This document shows, piece by piece, positions 1 to 5,651 of a stretch of DNA of 9,780 bases (the first letter of the stretch is position 1; the number at the start of each line of letters is the position of its first letter). The stretch spans positions 1-9,780 of the forward strand of contig JAGKUT010000018.1 in the NCBI GenBank assembly GCA_021152765.1, read 5' to 3'. This stretch comes from Actinomycetes bacterium. Its GTDB lineage: Bacteria > Bacillota_I > Bacilli_A > RF39 > UBA660. The notes under the pieces were generated by a model. That model saw only the letters and a program-made list of their open reading frames with translations, was not told the origin of the DNA and made no database searches. The translations under genes were made by a program, and so were the position numbers.

Positions 1-205
1 ATTATATTCTTTATTGATTGGTGGAATTTTAGGTAATTTATTTGATAGGATTATTTATGGTTATGTTATTGATTATTTAGATTTTTATATTTTTGGTTAT
101 AATTTTCCTATTTTTAATATAGCAGATATATGCATTGTTATTTCTGTTATATTGATTATTATTGATACTTTGTGGGGTGGTAAAGGTGAAGTTAGAGGTA
201 AGTAA
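1..205 (+). CDS. lspA: Signal peptidase II (LspA), C-terminal part
   Basis: This is the 3' end of the gene for the membrane aspartyl protease that removes signal peptides from prolipoproteins. Its start lies before the window; the reading frame is open from base 2. The visible part carries the family signature GGILGNLFDR, then VIDYLDF with the first catalytic Asp, then FNIAD with the second catalytic Asp, followed by the last hydrophobic membrane segment (about IVISVILIIIDTLW) and a short basic cytoplasmic tail ending GEVRGK. Both catalytic aspartates expected in this part of the family are present, so the enzyme looks functional. The gene overlaps the start of rluD by 20 bases, and the lspA-rluD order is the usual Bacilli arrangement, indicating translational coupling. 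Family assignment is firm; only the N-terminal half is unseen. Confidence 0.95.
   Translation, partial: LYSLLIGGILGNLFDRIIYGYVIDYLDFYIFGYNFPIFNIADICIVISVILIIIDTLWGGKGEVRGK
174..180 (+). promoter_or_regulatory. Ribosome binding site choosing the rluD GTG start
   Basis: GGGGTGG inside the end of lspA ends 5 bases before GTG 186. The GGTG core is the same variant used before mtaB and the pilin gene. It favours GTG 186 over the upstream in-frame TTG at 162 or GTG at 177, neither of which has a purine-rich site at a sensible distance. Confidence 0.55.
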
Positions 206-1079
206 TGATTTTGATAGATTGGATAGTTATTTAATTTCTAGATTAGATAAAAGTCGTAGTAAGATTCAATCTATGATTAAAAGTGGTAATATTTTAGTTA
301 ATGGTAATGTTGTTAAACCTAGTTATGTTGTTAAATTAGGAGATATTATTGATGTTGATGATATACAAGAAGAGGTTTTAAGTGCTTCTCCTGAAAAAAT
401 GAATTTGGATATTGTTTATGAAGATGATGATGTTATCGTAGTTAATAAGGCAAATGGTGTAGTTGTTCATCCTGCTGTTGGTAATACTAGTGGTACTTTG
501 GTTAATGGGTTAATGTATCACTCTAAGAATTTGAGTAGTATTAATGGTGAGTTTCGTCCTGGTATTGTTCATAGAATTGACGCTTATACTACTGGTTTAT
601 TGATGGTTGCTAAGAATGATAAGGCTCATGAATTTTTAGCTAAACAATTAGAGGAAAAAAGTACAAAACGTGTTTATTGGGCATTGGTTTGGGGAGTTAT
701 TCCGAATGATACTGGAACTATTGATGCTCCTATTGGAAGGGATTCTAATGATAGGAAAAAAATGTGTGTTACTGCAGTTAATAGTAAGAAGGCAATTACT
801 CATTTTAGGGTTTTAGAAAGATATAAGAGTGCGACTTTGATTGAGTTATCTTTGGAAACTGGTAGAACTCATCAAATTCGTGTTCATATGAATTATATTG
901 GATATCCTATTGTTAATGATCCTGTTTATGGTAAACGTAAGTTAATTGATAATAGCGGACAATGTTTACACGCTAAGACATTGGGGTTTATTCATCCTAC
1001 TACTTTGAAAGAGATTTCTTTTGATAGTGAATTACCTGATTGTTTTGTTAATATATTGAATAGATTTAAGGAGGAATAG
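186..1079 (+). CDS. rluD: 23S rRNA pseudouridine synthase, RluD type
   Basis: It converts specific uridines of 23S rRNA to pseudouridine in the cytoplasm (RluA/RluD family; the Bacillus equivalent next to lspA is YlyB). With the GTG start at 186 the protein has 297 residues, the usual length. An S4 RNA-binding domain spans about residues 10-60 (RLDSYLISRL, then IKSGNILVNGNVV). The catalytic domain begins near residue 75 (IVYEDDDVIVVNKANGVVVH). The catalytic Asp is D132 in GIVHRIDAYTTGLL; after the Asp the residues are AY rather than the common KD, a mild variation. GRTHQIRVHM and the following NDPVYG complete the signature. An in-frame TTG at 162 would add eight residues with no family support. 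The gene overlaps lspA and is followed one base later by the rhomboid gene, so the three are probably cotranscribed. Confidence 0.95.
   Translation: MKLEVSNDFDRLDSYLISRLDKSRSKIQSMIKSGNILVNGNVVKPSYVVKLGDIIDVDDIQEEVLSASPEKMNLDIVYEDDDVIVVNKANGVVVHPAVGNTSGTLVNGLMYHSKNLSSINGEFRPGIVHRIDAYTTGLLMVAKNDKAHEFLAKQLEEKSTKRVYWALVWGVIPNDTGTIDAPIGRDSNDRKKMCVTAVNSKKAITHFRVLERYKSATLIELSLETGRTHQIRVHMNYIGYPIVNDPVYGKRKLIDNSGQCLHAKTLGFIHPTTLKEISFDSELPDCFVNILNRFKEE
1068..1074 (+). promoter_or_regulatory. Strong ribosome binding site of the rhomboid gene
   Basis: A full AAGGAGG lies within the last codons of rluD, 6 bases before ATG 1081. It is the strongest such site inside an operon in this window and implies efficient independent re-initiation on the shared transcript. 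Confidence 0.8.
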
Positions 1080-1080
1080 A

Positions 1081-2229
1081 ATGAATTCTCTTGTTACTAA
1101 TATTGATGAAAATGTTATGAAGTTATTACATTATTTTATTACTGTTAAGGGTTATAATCCTATAGTTTTGCATGGTGCTGAAAATGAAATATGGCTTGAA
1201 AATATGGATAGTGATTATAGGATTGTAAGAATTGTTAGTAATTATATTCATAATGATGAACAGTTTAAGTTTGATTTATTTAGAACTAAACAAATTGTTA
1301 AGAAGATTAAGAAACAAACTTTTTCTTTAAATATGAATACTTTAAGTTTTTTTATAAATTTAGGGGATAATGTTAATATTGAAAAGTTTAATAATTCTAA
1401 TAATATTGTTGTTAGTGTTAAGGATATGAATGATTTGAAGAGTAATTCTATTGTTATGAAGAGTTTTCCTGATATTGCTAATGGGACTGATTTTAAAGAG
1501 ACTGGTATTGAATTATTTATGAAGTTAACTGAGGATATTAATAAGAAGAATGAAAAAGATAATAGTATTGCTGCTGATATTTTTAAGAGAAAAGTTCCTT
1601 ATATTACGTTAGGTATTATTTTAATTAATTTTATTATTTTTTTACTTACTTATTTATTTGGTAATGGTAGCCGTGATATTATAACTCTTGTTAATTTTGG
1701 CGCTTTATATAAACCTCTTGTATTAGATGGTGAGTATTATAGATTAATTACGTGTGCTTTTTTACATATAGGTGTTTGGCATTTACTTGTTAATAGTTAC
1801 TCTTTATATATAATTGGTAGTCAGTTAGAGACATTTTTAGGTAGAATTAAGTTTTCATTTGTTTATTTGATTAGTGCTTTGAGTGGTAGTTTAATGTCTA
1901 TTATATTTGGTAGTAGTGTTAGTGTTGGGGCTTCTGGTGCAATATTTGGATTATTAGGCTCTTTATTATATTTTGGTTATAATTATAGAGTATTTTTGGG
2001 TAATGTAATGAAGTCTCAAATTATTCCTTTGATTATTCTTAATTTGGGTTTAGGTTTTATGTTTAGTGGAATAGATAATGCTGCTCATATTGGTGGTTTA
2101 ATAGGCGGTGTTTTATCTACAATGGCTGTTGGTTTAAAGCATAAGACTTCTACTTTTGAGAAGGTTAATGGTTTTATTGTTTTGGTTATCTATATATTAT
2201 TTTTAGGATATGTTGGTATATTTAGATAG
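1081..2229 (+). CDS. Rhomboid intramembrane serine protease, GluP/YqgP-like
   Basis: A predicted membrane protease of 382 residues. The first ~170 residues are soluble, charged and presumably cytoplasmic. They resemble the N-terminal domain of Bacillus GluP/YqgP (for example the HGAENEIWLE stretch), which is an impression without alignment. Seven hydrophobic segments follow, at roughly 173-194, 227-246, 258-277, 282-300, 312-330, 333-351 and 362-381. The catalytic dyad is visible: Ser285 in GASGAIFG and His336 in DNAAHIGGL. The HxxxN motif (H234, N238) in segment 2 supplies the oxyanion side chains. It lacks the C-terminal TPR extension of Bacillus GluP (507 residues), so any partner binding must use the N-terminal domain. 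It is last in the lspA-rluD unit and is followed by a terminator. The substrate is unknown; a role in membrane protein quality control is inference from GluP. Confidence 0.93.
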   Translation: MNSLVTNIDENVMKLLHYFITVKGYNPIVLHGAENEIWLENMDSDYRIVRIVSNYIHNDEQFKFDLFRTKQIVKKIKKQTFSLNMNTLSFFINLGDNVNIEKFNNSNNIVVSVKDMNDLKSNSIVMKSFPDIANGTDFKETGIELFMKLTEDINKKNEKDNSIAADIFKRKVPYITLGIILINFIIFLLTYLFGNGSRDIITLVNFGALYKPLVLDGEYYRLITCAFLHIGVWHLLVNSYSLYIIGSQLETFLGRIKFSFVYLISALSGSLMSIIFGSSVSVGASGAIFGLLGSLLYFGYNYRVFLGNVMKSQIIPLIILNLGLGFMFSGIDNAAHIGGLIGGVLSTMAVGLKHKTSTFEKVNGFIVLVIYILFLGYVGIFR

Positions 2230-2235
2230 AGTTTG

Positions 2236-2275
2236 GAACTAATAGTTATATAATTATTGGTTCTTTTCTTTTTTT
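2236..2275 (+). terminator. Rho-independent terminator after the rhomboid gene
   Basis: Bases 2236-2247 pair with 2252-2263 (12 pairs, two of them G-U) around an ATAT loop. The stem is followed by TTTTCTTTTTTT. It ends the lspA-rluD-rhomboid unit. Confidence 0.88.
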
Positions 2276-2296
2276 ATAGATTTTTTTTTATTATTC

Positions 2297-2305
2297 TGTT
2301 AAAAT
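2297..2305 (+). promoter_or_regulatory. Extended -10 promoter of the pilin-rsmE unit
   Basis: TGTTAAAAT matches the TGnTATAAT extended -10. The best hexamer at a 17-base spacing, TAGATT (2277-2282), matches only three bases of TTGACA. Transcription would start near 2312, on the ribosome binding site (AGGTGAG, 2312-2318), giving a leader of about 10 bases before ATG 2322. Its place directly after a terminator supports the call; the AT-rich background weakens it. Confidence 0.55.
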
Positions 2306-2321
2306 TAATATAGGTGAGAAT

Positions 2322-2726
2322 ATGAAAAAGAATGGATTTACTTTAGTTGAGTTATTGGGGGTTGTTGCTATTTTAGCAATGCTTGGATTAATAATAGTTC
2401 CTACTATTAATAAAGTGCTTTCTGATAATAAAAATGAATTATATGAGGTACAAATTAGAAATATTAAAAGTGGAGCTTCTAATTTTGTTAGTGAGAATAT
2501 TTTTTCTGAAGATTTGAATATTCCAAATAATAGTAGTATAGGTATTAAACTTGGTAAGTTAAAGGAGCTTGGCTACATTGATAATGATATTACTAATCCA
2601 GTTACTAAGAATAAGTTTTCTGATGATTTAATTATTTTAATTACAAATAATGATAATGCATATTCATATACAGTTTGTGATGAACGTGTTAATTGTGACA
2701 CTAATGTTAGGGTTTATGGTGAGTAG
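2322..2726 (+). CDS. Type IV pilin-like protein with prepilin cleavage motif
   Basis: A 134-residue prepilin-like protein. Residues 1-5 (MKKNG) form the short basic leader. The peptidase cleavage/N-methylation motif is G5-FTLVELL, with Glu at mature position 5 (E10), followed by a single hydrophobic helix to about residue 28. The C-terminal head is small and polar, with two cysteines six residues apart (C119, C125) in a CDERVNC pattern that could form a disulfide. KLKELGYIDNDITNP (about 79-93) is a pattern I associate with pilin heads of Firmicutes. It should be inserted in the membrane and, after cleavage by a prepilin peptidase, assembled into a pilus or competence pseudopilus. No assembly ATPase, platform protein or peptidase gene lies nearby, so it is an orphan here. 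It has its own promoter and reads into rsmE. Confidence 0.85.
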   Translation: MKKNGFTLVELLGVVAILAMLGLIIVPTINKVLSDNKNELYEVQIRNIKSGASNFVSENIFSEDLNIPNNSSIGIKLGKLKELGYIDNDITNPVTKNKFSDDLIILITNNDNAYSYTVCDERVNCDTNVRVYGE

Positions 2727-2728
2727 TT

Positions 2729-3433
2729 ATGCAGAGGTATTTTGCTGTTGATAAGAGGGATGATTTATTTATATTAGAATCATCTGATTTACACCATATT
2801 TCTAATGTAATGAGAATGAAAGATGGAGATTTTGTTGAGGTCGTTTTTGACAAGGTTTTGTATAAGTGTAAAGTAGTAATTGATAATGGTATTACTATTA
2901 TTTATGACTCTATTTTGCATGGTAATGATGATCCTATTGATATAGTTTTAATTGTTCCTATTTTAAAAGAACAAAAGATGGATTTGGTTTTACAGAAGGC
3001 TACTGAGTTAGGGGCAACTCGTATTATTCCTATTATAACTGAGAGATGTATTGTCAAGTTAAATGATAAGGAATCTAAGAAGTTGGAAAGGTGGTCTCGT
3101 ATTGTAAAGGAAGCAAGTGAACAGTGTAAACGTATAAGTATTCCTATAATTGATAATGTTCATACTATTTCTGAATTAAATTTTTCTGATGGTGTAAAGT
3201 TAGTGTGTAGTACGCGAGAAAATGAAAAAAATATTAAAAATATAATGCATAATTTAAATGGATGTGCTAAAATGTATATAGTAGTTGGCCCGGAGGGAGG
3301 GCTTTCTATTGATGAGGAAAATAAATTGAATGATTTAGGGTTCGTTTCTATTACTCTTGGTAAAAGAATTATGAGAGTTGAAACCGTTCCTATGTTTGTT
3401 CTTAGTATATTAAATTATGAATTAATGGAGTGA
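2729..3433 (+). CDS. rsmE: 16S rRNA m3U1498 methyltransferase RsmE
   Basis: It methylates N3 of U1498 in 16S rRNA of the small subunit, using S-adenosylmethionine; it is a SPOUT-class (knotted) enzyme. The 234 residues are the usual length. The N-terminal PUA-like RNA-binding part includes MQRYFAV and LHHISNVMRMKDGD (residues 21-34). Family motifs follow: KATELGATRI (90-99), RW at 121-122, EASEQCKR (128-135), VGPEGGL (186-192) and LGKRIMRVET (210-219), the last two lining the cofactor knot. Its ribosome binding site GGTGAG (2718-2723) lies in the last codons of the pilin gene. Only two bases separate the genes, so translation is probably coupled. It ends in TGA, followed at once by an in-frame TAG. 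Confidence 0.96.
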   Translation: MQRYFAVDKRDDLFILESSDLHHISNVMRMKDGDFVEVVFDKVLYKCKVVIDNGITIIYDSILHGNDDPIDIVLIVPILKEQKMDLVLQKATELGATRIIPIITERCIVKLNDKESKKLERWSRIVKEASEQCKRISIPIIDNVHTISELNFSDGVKLVCSTRENEKNIKNIMHNLNGCAKMYIVVGPEGGLSIDEENKLNDLGFVSITLGKRIMRVETVPMFVLSILNYELME

Positions 3434-3437
3434 TAGT

Positions 3438-4199
3438 ATGATTAATAGAATTATGAGTTTATTTAATAATCCAATTGTTTTATGTGGAAGTATTGCTGCT
3501 GGAATTGTATTTTTACTAGTTGTAGTTGTTGTCATTTGTTGTAAGAAAAGTGCTGCAGATGAACGTGAGGAATTGAAGGCTTTGTCTGAAGAGATTGAGG
3601 CTGATTTAGATGAACCAGTTGTTGAAAGTGTTGAGGAACAAAAAATTGAAAATGTTTTATCTAAGATGCAAGAGGCTTTAGATACGAAAGAAGAGAATCC
3701 AATTACTTTTGAACAAGAACAAGAGGAAAATGCAATTATTAGTTATCAAGAATTATTAAATTCTTTAGGTGCTAAGAGTAGCATTGATATTGATTCTATT
3801 GAACTTTATGATGATGAATTGGATAATCAAATTGAAATTAGTGACTTCAATAAAGAAATTATCGATGCATATCAAAATGAAAATTTAGATAGAGAAATTT
3901 ATAGATTTCAAAATGATTATAGTAGTGAAAATTTAGCCAGTGAAATTGTTGATGAAACTCCTGTTATGAATTTTGATTTTAGTGCTGATAATATTGAATT
4001 TATTGAAGAACCTGAGACTGAAGAAGTATATGAGGCTAGACATGTTGTTTCTAATATGCCTAAGAAGTTTAGAAGAACTGAGGTTATTTCACCTGTATAT
4101 GGAATAATTAATGAAGAACAAGTTGTTAATAAACCTGAAGAGGTTGAGGAAATATTATTTGATGATTTTGATGATAACTCATTATTAGAGGAATTCTAG
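3438..4199 (+). CDS. Unrecognised membrane-anchored acidic protein
   Basis: I do not recognise this 253-residue protein. One hydrophobic segment near the N-terminus (about residues 12-34, ending VVVVVICCKK) is followed by lysines, which suggests a single anchor with the rest in the cytoplasm. There is no lipobox; the cysteines are at the inner end of the segment. Residues 39-200 are highly acidic, rich in E, D, N and S, and probably disordered, with short helical stretches (for example 39-57 and 68-83). An island at about 208-225 is basic and hydrophobic (PKKFRRTEVISPVYGII). The tail is again acidic, ending FDDFDDNSLLEEF. The layout suggests a membrane tether or scaffold that presents a short binding peptide, ZipA-like only in topology. 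It follows rsmE by 4 bases (site GGAGTGA, 3427-3433) and is last in that unit. No function is assigned. Confidence 0.85.
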   Translation: MINRIMSLFNNPIVLCGSIAAGIVFLLVVVVVICCKKSAADEREELKALSEEIEADLDEPVVESVEEQKIENVLSKMQEALDTKEENPITFEQEQEENAIISYQELLNSLGAKSSIDIDSIELYDDELDNQIEISDFNKEIIDAYQNENLDREIYRFQNDYSSENLASEIVDETPVMNFDFSADNIEFIEEPETEEVYEARHVVSNMPKKFRRTEVISPVYGIINEEQVVNKPEEVEEILFDDFDDNSLLEEF

Positions 4200-4218
4200 T
4201 ATGAGTTTTTCTTTTTTT
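4176..4218 (+). terminator. Terminator overlapping the end of the acidic protein gene
   Basis: Bases 4176-4182 pair with 4201-4207 (7 pairs). After one bulged T (4183), bases 4184-4189 pair with 4195-4200 (6 pairs, one G-U) around a GGAAT loop. The T-tract 4206-4210, C, 4212-4218 follows. The stop codon (4197-4199) lies in the 3' arm, so the hairpin is largely coding sequence. Confidence 0.8.
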
Positions 4219-4219
4219 G

Positions 4220-4228
4220 TGGTAAAAT
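4220..4228 (+). promoter_or_regulatory. Extended -10 promoter of mtaB
   Basis: TGGTAAAAT is an extended -10 placed immediately after the T-tract of the preceding terminator; no usable -35 is seen 16-18 bases upstream. Predicted start is near 4235, then GGTGG (4236-4240) and ATG 4245. The distance from the -10 hexamer to the ATG, 22 bases, is identical to that of the pilin gene. Confidence 0.55.
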
Positions 4229-4244
4229 ATTTTTTGGTGGTTTT

Positions 4245-5510
4245 ATGAAGTTTTATATATATAATTTAGGATGTAAAGTTAATTCTTATGAAAGTAATGT
4301 TATGAAGGATAATCTTATTAATAATGGTTTTATTTTATCTTCTTTGGATGACGCAGATATTGTTATTATTAATAGTTGTTGTGTTACTAATACTGCTTCT
4401 AATAAAACTATGAAGTTAATTCGTCATGTTTATAATAATTATAGTGTTATTTTAGTTGTTGTTGGATGTTTTATTCAATCTCGTAAAGAGGATTTATCTG
4501 ATATACCAGGTGATATATTGATTGGTAATAAGAACAAGTCTATGATTAGCAGTTATATAAATAAGTATTTGGATACTAGGGAACGTATTGAGGATTTATA
4601 TGATGTTTCTGATGTTTCATTTGAGTCTATGAAGTTAAATAATTATGATCATACTCGTGCATTTATTAAAATTCAAGATGGATGTAATAATTTTTGTAGT
4701 TATTGTATTATTCCTTTTACTCGTGGTGGGGTTAGAAGCAAGAAAAAAGAAGATGTTTTATCTGAAGTTCGTGCTTTGATTTCAAGTGGTCATAAAGAAA
4801 TTGTATTGACTGGTATTCATACTGGTAATTATGGGGCAGAGTTTGATAACTATGATTTTGCATGTTTATTGAATGATTTGGTTAAAATTGATGGATTACA
4901 ACGACTTCGTATTTCTTCTATTGAGATTACTGAGATTAATGATAGGGTTATTGATATTATTAAAAATAATAAGGTTTTAGTTGATCATATGCATATTCCA
5001 TTACAATCTGGTAGTGATTCTATTTTAAAGGCTATGAATAGAAAGTACGATATTAAATATTTTATTGATAAGATTAATACTTTAAGAAGTATTAGACCTG
5101 ATATTAGTATTACTACTGATGTTATTGTTGGTTTTCCTGGTGAGACTGATGAGTTGTTTTTAGAGACTGTTAATAATATTAAGAAGATTGGTTTTACTAA
5201 ATTGCATGTTTTTCCTTATTCTAGAAGAACTGGTACTGTTGCGGATAAAATGGATAATCAAATTGATGAGTGTATTAAGAAAAAACGTGTTAGAGTTTTA
5301 CTAGATTTATCTAAAGAGTTAGAAATTAATTATATGAAAAAATTTATAGGTAAGACTGTTTCTTTTATACCTGAGGTTATTAAGGATGGATATTTAATTG
5401 GCCATACTGGTAATTATTTGAATGTTAAATGTAAGGGTGATACATCAATTCATGACAGTATTGATGTTACTTTAAAAGATATAAAATATCCTTATCTAAT
5501 TTGTGAGTAG
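4245..5510 (+). CDS. mtaB: tRNA t6A37 methylthiotransferase MtaB
   Basis: A radical-SAM enzyme that converts t6A at position 37 of ANN-decoding tRNAs to ms2t6A. The 421 residues match the family. The N-terminal UPF0004 domain carries three cluster cysteines: C10 in NLGCKVNSYES (the GCKVN form separates MtaB from MiaB and RimO), C45 in INSCCVTN and C75 in VGCF. The radical-SAM cluster is C147-C151-C154 in GCNNFCSYCIIPFTRG. Later motifs include IHTGNYG (191-197), HIPLQSGSD (250-258), TTDVIVGFPGETDE (290-303) and HVFPYSRRTGT. The C-terminal ~60 residues are a short TRAM RNA-binding domain. It stands alone between a promoter and a terminator. The t6A substrate requires the TsaBCDE pathway elsewhere in the genome. 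Confidence 0.95.
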   Translation: MKFYIYNLGCKVNSYESNVMKDNLINNGFILSSLDDADIVIINSCCVTNTASNKTMKLIRHVYNNYSVILVVVGCFIQSRKEDLSDIPGDILIGNKNKSMISSYINKYLDTRERIEDLYDVSDVSFESMKLNNYDHTRAFIKIQDGCNNFCSYCIIPFTRGGVRSKKKEDVLSEVRALISSGHKEIVLTGIHTGNYGAEFDNYDFACLLNDLVKIDGLQRLRISSIEITEINDRVIDIIKNNKVLVDHMHIPLQSGSDSILKAMNRKYDIKYFIDKINTLRSIRPDISITTDVIVGFPGETDELFLETVNNIKKIGFTKLHVFPYSRRTGTVADKMDNQIDECIKKKRVRVLLDLSKELEINYMKKFIGKTVSFIPEVIKDGYLIGHTGNYLNVKCKGDTSIHDSIDVTLKDIKYPYLICE

Positions 5511-5531
5511 TAGTTTAACTACTTTTTTTTT
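5509..5531 (+). terminator. Rho-independent terminator after mtaB
   Basis: AGTAG (5509-5513) pairs with CTACT (5519-5523) around a TTTAA loop and runs into nine Ts (5523-5531). The stem is short, and the mtaB stop codon TAG (5508-5510) contributes to its 5' arm. A second T-rich stretch at 5533-5548 has no hairpin. Confidence 0.7.
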
Positions 5532-5604
5532 GTATTTATTTTTTTTTATTAGTAATAATAATAGTAGTTTTGTTAAAAAATGGATTTAATTATTTTGTTT
5601 TTCA

Positions 5605-5613
5605 TGTTATAAT
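5605..5613 (+). promoter_or_regulatory. Extended -10 promoter of the pyk-GH31 unit
   Basis: TGTTATAAT is a perfect extended -10. The hexamer 17 bases upstream, TTTAAT (5585-5590), matches TTGACA at three positions. Transcription would start near 5620, giving a leader of about 32 bases to ATG 5652. The rest of the 5532-5604 gap is T-rich with no other structure I can support. Confidence 0.7.
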
Positions 5614-5635
5614 TATATATAGTAGATAAGAGTAA

Positions 5636-5641
5636 AAAGGA
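5636..5641 (+). promoter_or_regulatory. Ribosome binding site deciding the pyruvate kinase start
   Basis: AAAGGA ends 1 base before ATG 5643, too close to serve it, but 10 bases before ATG 5652. The second ATG also gives the family-typical N-terminus MNKTNIIVTIGPSS. Confidence 0.75.
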
Positions 5642-5651
5642 TATGGTATTT

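Noticed and set aside
162..185. TTG 162 or GTG 177 as the start of rluD
   Set aside because: They add residues not expected in the family, and no ribosome binding site sits at a usable distance; GTG 186 gives the usual N-terminus.
579..600. RluD motif HRIDAYTTG as a degraded active site
   Set aside because: The catalytic Asp and the preceding HR are kept. The AY in place of KD lies at positions that vary among RluA-family enzymes, so activity is expected.
5532..5604. T-rich gap after mtaB as a small gene or RNA
   Set aside because: No start with a ribosome binding site, no stable stem and no conserved motif; it is best read as terminator tail and promoter upstream region.
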